Source of the DNA: Planctomycetota bacterium
GTDB lineage: Bacteria > Planctomycetota > UBA1135 > GCA-002686595
Direction: 5' to 3'
Assembly (NCBI GenBank): GCA_016709875.1
Contig: JADJLZ010000007.1
Coordinates: 299,676-363,675 of the forward strand
Length of the DNA stretch: 64,000 nucleotides
The notes below the pieces were generated by a model, which saw only the letters and a program-made list of their open reading frames with translations, was not told the origin of the DNA and made no database searches. The position numbers were made by a program, and so were the translations under genes. Below are positions 17,710-26,261 of this stretch, piece by piece. Within the stretch, counting starts at the first letter, position 1, and the number at the start of each line of letters is the position of its first letter.

Positions 17710-20700
17710 CTACTCGATCGCGCCGGGGAAGAAGCTCTTGTACTCCGCGTAGAGCGCCTTCGCGTCCGTGCTCGCGGCCAGCCCCTGCTCGAGGAAGTGC
17801 ACGCGCTCGGTGAGCCAGGGATCAGCGCCTGCCTCGAGCTTCGACACCGTCACTCCCAGGCTCTCCTTGGCGTCGTCGAACTTTCCCGCCGCCAGATGCC
17901 GCTCGGTAATCCTCAGCCGGTTCTCGAGCTTCTTCGCGCCCAGGTAGCCCTTCTCCTTGATCCGCTTCTCCGCGCGCTTCTTGGCCTCGCCCGACTGCGC
18001 GACGCCGCTGTAGCGCTGCTCGACCGCCTGCAGCGCCGCAACACCCTGGATGAAGCGGCCCTCCTTGAACTTCGCCTCCGCCGCCTCGAGCGCGCCCGCC
18101 GCCTCGAGTTCGATGCGCGCGACCAACACCTTCGCGCGCGCGACCACCGGATGCTCGACGCCGAGCCCCACGATCGCCTGCAACTCATCCGCGATCCCTG
18201 CGCGCTCGCCCTTCCCCATGCGCGCCTCGATCTCGGTCAACTTCTCGCGCGCGGGGCCCAACTCCGCCAGGCGCCCCTTCTTGACCATGTCCGCAAAAGG
18301 CTCGTCGAGATAGCTCCCGAACTCCGCCTTCCAGTCGGGATTCCCCTCCCACGCGACCAGCCCATCCATGCCGATCAATTTCGCGTGCGGCAACTGCACC
18401 TTGTCGATCGCGTAGCTCTTGTAGAGCTTCTGCGACCAGTCGTAGCAGACCGGGTAGCGCAACGCGTGCGCGCTGCCCCAGGCCTCGACCGTCTCCTTCT
18501 TCTGGTTGCACAGCAGCAGGATGGGAATCTTCAGCGCCGCGTACTTCTCCGCGATCGCGTCGATGCCCGGGAGCTGCGGCAGCACCTTCTCCTGGTCCGG
18601 CGTCCAGAACACGAGCAGCACCGGCCAGCCGAGCAGCCGGTCCAGATCACCGTCCATCGGCACATCCCCGACCCAGCCCTCGACGTCGAGCTTGGGCGGC
18701 GCCTGGTTCAAGTAATTCGGCTTGCCCGGCTCCGAGCGCTGCACGCTCATCTTGCCCGACTCGGCGTCGTACTCCGGCACCGGCTTGCGCCAGCCGATCT
18801 TCGTGCGCCGCGGCAGGCTCGGGTCGTACTCGAGCACCTTGATCTCGCGAAAACTCGCCTTCCCCAGACCCGCGAGCAACCCAAACCCGCCCCTGATCTC
18901 CGCGCGCGTCTCGAACAAATAGTCGACTACCTCGTTGCCGTTGAGCGTCACCACCACGCGCGTGCCGGCGACATCCACGCGCAGCTTGTTCCAGCCCGAG
19001 AGCAGATCGACCTTGTTGCGCGTCAGCGGCTTGCCGTCGCTCGCGCCGAGCGTGGCGAGGTCGACGTAGCCCTTGGGTAGCAGCCCCACTCCGCAAAAGC
19101 GCCCATCGGCCTTCTTGCCGAAACACAACCCCGCGAGCGTCGAGCTCTTGTCGAGCAGCACCTCGGCCGAGAGCGACCAGTCCCCTGCCGGCTCGACGTC
19201 CACGAACAGCCTCCGGAACGCGAACAGGTCGGGCCGCGCCGCCGCCGCATCCGCGCCGCCGGCCGAGCCCGTCGTCGGCCCGTTCTTGTTGGCATTGTCG
19301 GAGTCCTCCTTGATCGACGCGACCAGCACCCCGTCCTCGACCTGGAAGTCACCCTCGCCGCCGCCGTAGAAGCCCTTCAAATCGCGCTCGTTGAAGATCA
19401 GGCGCCAGCTCTCGAGGCTGACGCCGCTCTTGTCGGCGATCGCGAAGTACATCTCGCGCGCCCTCTCGCTCGGCGGCTCGGCGGTTGCCGGTCCGCGCAA
19501 GACGCGCAGCGCCATGCGCGGCAAGCCGGCCTTGTCGTAGTCGCTCGCGAGCAGCAGCGAATCGCCGTGGAACTTGACGCGGATCTCCGCGAGCTGCTTG
19601 GCGCTCGTGTCGAGCTTCGGAATGCGCGCCTGCGCGTCCGCGCGGCGCTTGAGCGTGTCCACATCGGCCGAGCCATCGAGGAAGCCCGGCGCCATCACCG
19701 TCAGCCACTGGCGCAGGATGCCTGCCGCGCGGTCGGTCTCGCCCGTCTGCTCCAGCGCCGCGGCGAGCTTCCAGAGCACCTCGGGATAGTCCGGATCGCG
19801 CTCCAGCGAGCGGTCGTAGAGCTCGACCGCGCGCTTCCAGTCCCCCAAGCGCACCTGCTGGTCGCCGCGCTCCTCGAACTTGCGCGCGACGTCGATCTTG
19901 CCGCGGTCCGCGTCGGCGAGGTCGAGGATCCACTGCTTGAAGCGTTTCTCGAAGTCCTCGATCGTCGCCACACCCTCGACCTTCGGATTTGTGACGAAGA
20001 ACTCGGTGAAGCGCGCGAGGTGCTGGTCGGTCGAGTACTTCTGGAAGTAGTCGCGCATGCTCGCGCGGTAGATCAGGTGGCCCTGCGCATCCTCGGCGTT
20101 GAAGAGGTAGTACACGATGCCCCAGCCCCAGGGATAGAAGACGCGGTAGTCCTCGACGTTGCCCTGGATGACGTCGGCGAGCTTGTGCGTGCCGGCCTTG
20201 ATGTCGTCGACGAGCGGATACAAACGCCCGCTCGCGACGAGGTTCCAGTCGAGCTTGCCGTTGGAGAGCAGGCGCGTGCCCTCGAAAAAGCTCGCCATGC
20301 CTTCGTTCAACCAGGCCGGCACCGAGCCGCCGCCCGCGAGCGAGGTGAACTGGTGGCTCGCCTCGTGGAAGAGCACGTCGAGCAGGTCGGTGAGCCCCGC
20401 CGTGCTGCCCTCGCCGCGCGGGTCGAAGGTCACGACCTCCGAGCCGTTCCAGAAACCCGCGGCCCAGGTCACCGACGGCTTCCCGAGCGTCATGAACTCG
20501 TCGTGGTTCTTGAAGATCCACACGCCCGCGATCGGGATCTTCTCGTTCTTCGTCTTGTACTGGTGGAAGAGGCGATAGAAGACCTGCACCTGCTCCATCG
20601 CGCGCGCAGCCGTCATCAACACGCGGTAGCCTGCGTCGGTCTTGACCTTGTAGTGCTCGGTTTCGAGCTCCCAGGCAGTGTCCCACTCGCTGTGCAGCGG

Positions 20701-21342
20701 ATCGTTCTTCGCCACCCACTCGGGTGTCACGCCCGCGAGCGGATCGCTGCCGCCGGTCTCGTCCGCGACCGCGAGCTCGTTGCCGCCCTCCTTGCGGATG
20801 CGCTCGAGCCCCGCGGCGAGCTCGGGGTGCTCGGGGTCGGTGAACTGCGCCTCCGAGAGCATCGCGCGCGCCGAGTGCCACGCGAGGTGATCCATCTGCT
20901 CGTTGGCGAGCTTCAAGAGGCGCGAGACGTACTCGCGCCGCAGCGAATCGAGCCGCCGCCGCAGCGGATCGGCCGTGTGCACGAAGCCGTAGAGCTCCTG
21001 CTGCCGCGCCATCTGACCCTGCGGCTTCTGCTTCAGGTAGCGCCAGATGTCGAGGAAGCGCCCGGCGTAGTCGAGGGCGAGGTCGAGCTGGTTCGCGTCC
21101 TTCTCGAGCGCCGCGAGCGCGGAGAGCGTCGGCAGGTGGCGCGGCTCGCGTTCGAGCACCTTGGCCCAGGCCGCGCGCGCCTCGTCGGGCTTGCCGGCCG
21201 CGAGCGCCGCTTCGCCGGCGGCGAAGTAGCGCTCGACGAACTCGTTCTCGGCGGCGAGGGAGTTGCCCTTCTTCTGCTGCGCGGGAGCGGGAGCGAGGAA
21301 GGGCGCGAGGAACGCAAGGGCGAGGAGGGCGAGGCGGAGCAT
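17710..21342 (-). CDS. Giant secreted multidomain protein: TPR, gluzincin-like peptidase, DUF1080-like and thioredoxin-fold domains
   Basis: A 1210-residue exported protein (signal peptide MLRLALLALAFLAPFLAPAPA). Order: TPR helices (about 28-210); a DUF1570-like gluzincin domain with zinc motif HEASH (about residue 323) and a second ligand region WLNEGMASFFEG; more TPR repeats (about 480-560); a DUF1080/LamG-like beta sandwich (about 650-850, LIFNERDLKGFYGGGEG); a thioredoxin-fold domain (about 900-1020, VLLVFWTPDQEKVLPQLPGI); and a helical C-terminus. The thioredoxin part has W-T-P-D at the CxxC position, so it is not redox active. The HExxH is intact, so proteolysis is possible. It is a single gene, convergent with clpX. 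Confidence 0.85.
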   Translation of the reverse strand: MLRLALLALAFLAPFLAPAPAQQKKGNSLAAENEFVERYFAAGEAALAAGKPDEARAAWAKVLEREPRHLPTLSALAALEKDANQLDLALDYAGRFLDIWRYLKQKPQGQMARQQELYGFVHTADPLRRRLDSLRREYVSRLLKLANEQMDHLAWHSARAMLSEAQFTDPEHPELAAGLERIRKEGGNELAVADETGGSDPLAGVTPEWVAKNDPLHSEWDTAWELETEHYKVKTDAGYRVLMTAARAMEQVQVFYRLFHQYKTKNEKIPIAGVWIFKNHDEFMTLGKPSVTWAAGFWNGSEVVTFDPRGEGSTAGLTDLLDVLFHEASHQFTSLAGGGSVPAWLNEGMASFFEGTRLLSNGKLDWNLVASGRLYPLVDDIKAGTHKLADVIQGNVEDYRVFYPWGWGIVYYLFNAEDAQGHLIYRASMRDYFQKYSTDQHLARFTEFFVTNPKVEGVATIEDFEKRFKQWILDLADADRGKIDVARKFEERGDQQVRLGDWKRAVELYDRSLERDPDYPEVLWKLAAALEQTGETDRAAGILRQWLTVMAPGFLDGSADVDTLKRRADAQARIPKLDTSAKQLAEIRVKFHGDSLLLASDYDKAGLPRMALRVLRGPATAEPPSERAREMYFAIADKSGVSLESWRLIFNERDLKGFYGGGEGDFQVEDGVLVASIKEDSDNANKNGPTTGSAGGADAAAARPDLFAFRRLFVDVEPAGDWSLSAEVLLDKSSTLAGLCFGKKADGRFCGVGLLPKGYVDLATLGASDGKPLTRNKVDLLSGWNKLRVDVAGTRVVVTLNGNEVVDYLFETRAEIRGGFGLLAGLGKASFREIKVLEYDPSLPRRTKIGWRKPVPEYDAESGKMSVQRSEPGKPNYLNQAPPKLDVEGWVGDVPMDGDLDRLLGWPVLLVFWTPDQEKVLPQLPGIDAIAEKYAALKIPILLLCNQKKETVEAWGSAHALRYPVCYDWSQKLYKSYAIDKVQLPHAKLIGMDGLVAWEGNPDWKAEFGSYLDEPFADMVKKGRLAELGPAREKLTEIEARMGKGERAGIADELQAIVGLGVEHPVVARAKVLVARIELEAAGALEAAEAKFKEGRFIQGVAALQAVEQRYSGVAQSGEAKKRAEKRIKEKGYLGAKKLENRLRITERHLAAGKFDDAKESLGVTVSKLEAGADPWLTERVHFLEQGLAASTDAKALYAEYKSFFPGAIE

Positions 21343-21430
21343 CGGATGGGGTGCGGGCTACCGGAGGAGTGTCGCCGGGTAACCGCGTGGTCGCAACACC
21401 CCCACCCATCGACTATGCTCCTCGCCCCCG

Positions 21431-22390
21431 ATGGCCGATCCGCTCACCATCCACTACCACCGCGATTTCGACGGCATGGTCTCCGCCGCCGTGCTCGCGC
21501 GCATCCTCACGCAGCGCGAGGGCGTCCAGCCGCAGTGGAAGAGCGTCAACTACGACCAGCGCACGGACTGGCTCAACTTCGAGGCTGGCAAGCGCTTCGC
21601 GATCGTCGACTTCCACTTCCACCCGCGCTGCGAGTACTGGTTCGACCACCATTCGACGACCTTCCTGACCGAGGAGCTGCGCGCGCAGTACGCGCCCTCG
21701 GACCGCTGGGAGTGGGACATGCACTCGCCCTCCTGCCCGCCGCTGATCCTGCGCCACGCGGAGAAGCACTGGGGCTGGAAGACCGACGCGCGCTTCGCGG
21801 AGATGGCCAAGTGGTCCGACGTGATCGACGCCGCGCGTTTCACCACGGTGGACCAGGCGATCTTCGGCGACGAGCCCGCGCTGCGCATCATGCGCGCGCT
21901 GACGGCCTCGCCCGCGGTCGAGTGGATCGACCAGCTCGTGGGCGCGATGATCGAGGGCGATCTCGCCAGCGTCGCTGACCGCGAGGACGTCGAGAAGGCG
22001 CACCAGCGCGCCAGCCGCAACCGCGACCGCGCGCTGCAGCAGTTCCCGCCCACCGTGACCTGGAACAAGGACGGCGTGCTGCTCTTCGACGCGAGCTCGA
22101 ACCAGATCCGGCGCGAGCGCTTCGCCGCCTTCTACCACCACCCGAAGATCTTCTACTCGGTGGGCGTGATCCCGACGCGCTCGGGCTTCCACGTCTCAGC
22201 CGGCGAGAACCCCTGGAACACGCCCGCCAAGGCCGGCCTCGAGGGCGCGCACATCGGCACGATCATGGAGCGCTACGGCGGCGGCGGCCACCGCGGCGTC
22301 GGCGGCGCGAACCCCGAGAGCCTGCAGGACGCGCGGCGCGTCGCGGCCGAGGTCGCGGAAGAGCTGCGCCTCAAACTGCAGACGAAGTGA
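21431..22390 (+). CDS. DHH-family phosphoesterase
   Basis: A 319-residue protein of the DHH/DHHA1 superfamily, which includes NrnA-type oligoribonucleases and cyclic-dinucleotide phosphodiesterases. The N-terminal metal-binding motif is HYHRDFDGMVSAAV, the DHH motif lies in YWFDHHSTTF and the C-terminal DHHA1 glycine loop is YGGGGHRGVGGAN. It is predicted soluble, with a two-metal phosphoesterase mechanism; substrates may be short RNA or nucleotide signals, not decidable here. The start is at 21431, divergent from the giant gene across 88 bases. rlmN begins 7 bases after its stop, so the pair is probably one operon of RNA metabolism. Confidence 0.9.
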   Translation: MADPLTIHYHRDFDGMVSAAVLARILTQREGVQPQWKSVNYDQRTDWLNFEAGKRFAIVDFHFHPRCEYWFDHHSTTFLTEELRAQYAPSDRWEWDMHSPSCPPLILRHAEKHWGWKTDARFAEMAKWSDVIDAARFTTVDQAIFGDEPALRIMRALTASPAVEWIDQLVGAMIEGDLASVADREDVEKAHQRASRNRDRALQQFPPTVTWNKDGVLLFDASSNQIRRERFAAFYHHPKIFYSVGVIPTRSGFHVSAGENPWNTPAKAGLEGAHIGTIMERYGGGGHRGVGGANPESLQDARRVAAEVAEELRLKLQTK

Positions 22391-22397
22391 GCCGGCG

Positions 22398-23465
22398 ATG
22401 AGCGCGGAGAAGCCCCAGACGCTGCTCTCGCTCGACCGCGAAGAGCTCGAAGCGCGCGTCATCGCCCTCGGCGGCCGCTCCTTCCACGCGCGCATCGCAC
22501 GCGAGAACGTGCTCGCGAAGGGGCTGCTCGACTACGCGCAGATGACCTCGCTTCCCGCGGGTCTGCGCGAGGCGCTGCGCGCGGAGTTGCCCATCCTCGC
22601 CGGCAGCGAATCGGCGCGCAGCGTCGCCGCGGACAAGACGACCAAGCTCCTGATCGCGTTTCCGCAGGCCAAGGCCGCGCGCGACGTCTCGGTCGAGACG
22701 GTGCACATGCCCTCGCTCTACGAGGCCGAGGAGGGCGAGCACGTGCCCGGCGCGACGCTGTGCGTCTCGACGCAGGCGGGCTGCCCGGTCGGATGTCCCT
22801 TTTGCGCCTCGGGACAACTCGGCTTGGCGCGCAACCTCGAGGCGCACGAGATCCTCGAGCAGTACGTGCGCGGGAGGGCGCTCGGACCGCTCGCGCGCAG
22901 CGTGGTGATGGGCATGGGCGAACCGCTGCTCAACTACACGGCGCTCGCGACCGCCCTCGACGCCGTGCACGACGAGATGGGCCTGGGTTCGCGCAAGGTG
23001 ACGGTCTCGACCGTCGGCTTCCCCGAGCGCCTGCGCGAACTCGCGCCGCAGAAGCCGCGTTTCCAGCTCGCGATCTCGCTGCACACGCCCGACCAGGAGC
23101 AGCGCGACCTGCTCGTGCCGGCGATGAAGGGTGTCCCGATCGAGGACGTGCTCGCGGCCGGTGACGACTGGTTCCAGAAGACCGGGCGCGAGATCACCTA
23201 CGAGTACGTGCTGCTCGGACGCGACAACGACTCGCTCGGACACGCCGAGCGGCTCGCACAACGCCTGCGCGGACGGCGCTGCACGGTCAACTTGATCCCC
23301 TTCAACCCGGTCGAAGGCAGCCCTTTCAAGCGCCCCGGCTCGCGCGAGGTCGAGTTCTTCCGCGCCGAGCTCGAGGCCGAGGGCATCATCGCGACCGTGC
23401 GCTGGTCGCGCGGCCTCGAGAGCGATTCCGCCTGCGGTCAGTTGCGGCTGCGCAACGCGCGCTGA
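22398..23465 (+). CDS. rlmN: 23S rRNA (adenine-2503-C2) methyltransferase RlmN (radical SAM)
   Basis: A 355-residue radical SAM methyltransferase. The CxxxCxxC cluster is CPVGCPFC (about residue 133), preceded by TLCVSTQAG. The SAM-binding GMGEPLLNY region, the AISLHTPDQEQRDLLVPA strand-loop and the C-terminal catalytic Cys region ESDSACGQLR are all present, matching RlmN/Cfr chemistry. It methylates A2503 of 23S rRNA (and, in some bacteria, tRNA A37), affecting ribosomal fidelity. It is cotranscribed with the upstream DHH gene and is convergent with the next gene, the stop codons being 9 bases apart. Confidence 0.96.
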   Translation: MSAEKPQTLLSLDREELEARVIALGGRSFHARIARENVLAKGLLDYAQMTSLPAGLREALRAELPILAGSESARSVAADKTTKLLIAFPQAKAARDVSVETVHMPSLYEAEEGEHVPGATLCVSTQAGCPVGCPFCASGQLGLARNLEAHEILEQYVRGRALGPLARSVVMGMGEPLLNYTALATALDAVHDEMGLGSRKVTVSTVGFPERLRELAPQKPRFQLAISLHTPDQEQRDLLVPAMKGVPIEDVLAAGDDWFQKTGREITYEYVLLGRDNDSLGHAERLAQRLRGRRCTVNLIPFNPVEGSPFKRPGSREVEFFRAELEAEGIIATVRWSRGLESDSACGQLRLRNAR

Positions 23466-23474
23466 CCCCGCCGC

Positions 23475-24359
23475 TCAGTGCTTCCCGACCGACTCGAGCA
23501 CCTGCTGCAGCTTCGAAAAGCGCGGATCGGAGAGCGACGCACTCCCGCGCGATTCCGCGGACGTCATCTTGGACTCGAGCGAGGGCTCGTTGCTCGTCTT
23601 GTCCATGTAGGCGCGGATCTCGAAGCCCTGCCAGGACGCGGCGCCCTGCTTGTCGACGCGCAGACTGCCGCCGACGCGCAACGGATCCATGTCCATGATC
23701 CGCTGCTTGAACGCGCGTGACTGACTGAACTCGGCCTGGCTGATCGCCACGCCGTACTCGGGTGCGGTCGTGCCGAACCCGAGCGCTACCTGCAGGTTGC
23801 TCGTGCTCTTTGCGCCGCTGTCGGCGAAGCGCACGATCTCCCCCTGCGCCTCGCCGTCGATGGAGAGCTGCATCGAGCGGATCCCCGCTGCGCTGGCGGG
23901 CATCACGCGCAGCGTCCCGAGCGCGAATCCGTCGCTGGCCTTGAGCGTCAGCGCGACCGAGCCGTCGGCGCCGGGCTGCGCGTCGGCGGTGTCGAGTCCC
24001 TCGAGCGCCTGCGTCGCGAAATCGAGCACGTCGCTGAGGCTGGCGGTGCCTTCGCCGAGCGCCTTGTTGAGCTGGTTGGTCCGCTGGGTTGCCTCGGCGC
24101 GGGACCAGGCAGCATCCCAGGGAGGCTTCGCGGCGGGAGCGGGAGCCGGCTCCACGGCTGCGCGTTCCGCCTGGCTGGCCGCGGGCGGCGTCGCCGCTTG
24201 CGTGGCCTCGGGTTCGGATGCAGCGCGCTGTGTCGGGGCCGAACTCGCGGGCAGGTCGAGAGGGCCCGAAGGCGCTGAACTCCGGGATCGCCACACGAAT
24301 GCAACGACGAGCACCAGAGCGACTGCAGCGACGGAAGTGAGGATCGAACGAGGTGTCAT
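23475..24359 (-). CDS. Membrane-anchored hypothetical protein
   Basis: A 294-residue protein starting at 24359. An N-terminal transmembrane anchor (SVAAVALVLVVAFVW, residues 8-23) is followed by an Ala/Pro/Glu-rich linker to about residue 80 and a globular domain with no recognised motif (from AWSRAEATQRTNQLNKALGE). The mature part alternates strands (VALTLKASDGFALGTLRV, SMQLSIDGEAQGEIVRF, LQVALGFGTTAPEYGVAI). It probably faces the periplasm. It is followed on its own strand by nothing nearby, and preceded by the lat-derived repeat array. Function unknown. Confidence 0.65.
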   Translation of the reverse strand: MTPRSILTSVAAVALVLVVAFVWRSRSSAPSGPLDLPASSAPTQRAASEPEATQAATPPAASQAERAAVEPAPAPAAKPPWDAAWSRAEATQRTNQLNKALGEGTASLSDVLDFATQALEGLDTADAQPGADGSVALTLKASDGFALGTLRVMPASAAGIRSMQLSIDGEAQGEIVRFADSGAKSTSNLQVALGFGTTAPEYGVAISQAEFSQSRAFKQRIMDMDPLRVGGSLRVDKQGAASWQGFEIRAYMDKTSNEPSLESKMTSAESRGSASLSDPRFSKLQQVLESVGKH

Positions 24360-24451
24360 GGGAGCATCACCCACGGGTCTGCGAGCACGGGAAGTAGTCA
24401 GAGCTTCTCCCCGCAGGGCGAAGCTGTCAAGTGCGCCACGCGCGCGGACGC

Positions 24452-24625
24452 TCAGACCTTTGCCTTCGCCTGCGCGCCCGTGGCGGCGGCGGCGACTCGC
24501 GCCAGCGCTGCATCGAGCTCGTACTCGCCCATCACGAAGGACAGGCGGAACCTCACCGAGCTCGTGCCGCAGGCGAGCGCCAGAAGGTGCTGCTCGCGCA
24601 TGCGCCTCAGCCATTCCGTGCGCAG
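24452..24625 (-). pseudogene. Duplicated 3' fragment of the lysine aminotransferase gene
   Basis: This 174-base stretch is collinear with the last 174 bases of lat (26262-26435). Both encode 57 residues from RTEWL, with most residues identical (differences include K/R, K/Y, E/D, G/A and the very last residues AKAKV instead of AKAKA). It retains a stop codon (TGA). It has lost the first 386 residues of the enzyme, so it cannot function as an aminotransferase. It marks the far edge of the repeat array. Confidence 0.9.
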
Positions 24626-26261
24626 GAACGTGTGCGAGTCGTGGACGAAGCGGAACGCCATCGTGCTGGCAGCGCGGCCGGCCGATCGTGAAGGCGAAGC
24701 CGATCCCAAACTTGATTCGGCACGAAACCGCGCGCGAACGGCACGGCGGATCCACCAGACGCGCCGAACACAACGGCGCACGGCTCGGTCGCGAGAGCTG
24801 AGCGCGCTCGGCCTTGGTCTTCGCCGGCGCCCCTCCGGCGGCCGCGGCGACGCGCGCGAGGCGTCTGCACACGGGCACGCGCGCGGGGCATCTGCACACG
24901 GGCACGTGTGCAGGGCATCCGCGAACAGGTACGTGTGCGAGTCGTGGGCCAAGCGGAAGGCGCCCCTCCGGCGGCCGCGGCGACGCGCGCGAGGCGTCTG
25001 CACACGGGCACATGTGCGGGGCATTTGCACACGGGCACGCGCGCGGGGCATCCGCGAACAGGCACGTGTGCGAGTCGTGGGCCAAGCGGAACGCCATCGT
25101 TCTGGCAGCGCGGCCAGCCGAGCGTGCAGGCGAAGCCGATCCCGAACTTGATTCGGCACGAAACCGCGCGCGAACGGCACGGCGGATCCACTAGACGCGC
25201 CGAACACAACCGCGCGCGGCTCGGTCGCGAGAGCTGAGCGCGCTCGGCCTTGGTCTTCGCCTGCGCCCCTCCGGCGGCCGCGGCGACGCGCGCGAGGCGT
25301 CTGCACACGGGCACATGTGCGGGGCATTTGCACACGGGCACGCGCGCGGGGCATCCGCGAACAGGCACGTGTGCGAGTCGTGGGCCAAGCGGAACGCCAT
25401 CGTTCTGGCAGCGCGGCCAGCCGAGCGTGCAGGCGAAGCCGATCCCGAACTTGATTCGGCACGAAACCGCGCGCGAACGGCACGGCGGATCCACCAGACG
25501 CGCCGAACACAACAGCGCGCGGCTCGGTCGCGAGAGCTGAGCGCGCTCGGCCTTGGTCTTCGCCTGCGCCCCTCCGGCGGCCGCGGCGACGCGCGCGAGG
25601 CGTCGGCACACGGGCACGCGCGCGGGGCATCTGCACACGGGCACGTGTGCGGGGCATCCGCGAACAGGCACGTGTGCGAGTCGTGGGCCAAGCGGAACGC
25701 CATCGTGGTGGCAGCGCGGCCAGCCGAGCGTGCAGGCGAAGCCGATCCCAAACTTGATTCGGCACGAAACCGCGCGAGCGGCACGGCGGATCCACCAGAC
25801 GCGCCGAACACAACGGCGCGCGGCTCGGTCGCGAGAGCTGAGCGCGCTCGGCCTTGGTCTTCGCCTGCGCCCCTCCGGCGGCCGCGGCGACGCGCGCGAG
25901 GCGTCGGCACACGGGCACGCGCGCGGGGCATCCGCGACCGGGAACGTGTGCGAGTCGTGGGCGAAGCGGAACGCCATCCTGCGAGCGGCGCGGCCGGCGG
26001 ATCGCGGAGGCGGAGCTGTTCTCAAACTTGATTCGGCACGAAACCGCGCGCGAACGGCACGGCGGTCCGAGCGGACGAGCGGTCAGCGCGGACGAGCGGT
26101 CCGAGCGCGGACGAGCGGCACGGCGGCACAGCGGACGGGCGGCACAGCGGCACGCGCGGGGCGGCACGGCGGCACGGCGGCACAGCGGACGGGCGGCACA
26201 GCGGATCCACCCGACGCGCCGGGCACAGCGCCGTGCGACATCGTCGCGAGAGCTGAGCGCG
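24626..26261. repeat. Tandem array of ~300-bp units derived from the lat 3' end, with nested 27-bp repeats
   Basis: The marker sequence GCCTTGGTCTTCGCC recurs at 24811, 25247, 25550 and 25851, and a partial copy sits near 24960. The spacing is 303 and 301 bases in the middle copies. Each unit holds about 45 bases of the lat tail with its TAG stop changed to GAG, about 100 bases of lat 3' flank, a GAATCAAGTTTGG/GGGATCGG segment, and two to several 27-bp repeats (CACACGGGCACG-type). Adjacent units near 25089-25246 and 25390-25549 differ at only two positions, so the amplification looks recent. Long minus-strand frames cross the array only because the stop was lost. It is not a CRISPR array. Confidence 0.88.
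26061..26210. repeat. Short G+C-rich degenerate repeats next to lat
   Basis: About 150 bases made of slipped copies of GCGGACGAGCGG and GGCACAGCGGACGGGC, adjoining the last ~300-bp unit. They are best explained by replication slippage within the same expanding region. I see no gene here. Confidence 0.7.

Noticed and set aside
24811..25900. Possible CRISPR array
   Set aside because: The units are about 300 bp, the repeated part is most of the unit, subrepeats have no unique spacers, and no cas gene is nearby.
24607..26025. Long minus-strand open frame (over 470 codons) across the tandem array, with repeated Cys-Pro-Cys motifs
   Set aside because: It exists because the array unit is close to a multiple of three and the lat stop was mutated. 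The composition is that of a repeat, there is no start signal, and the plus strand gives equally long frames.
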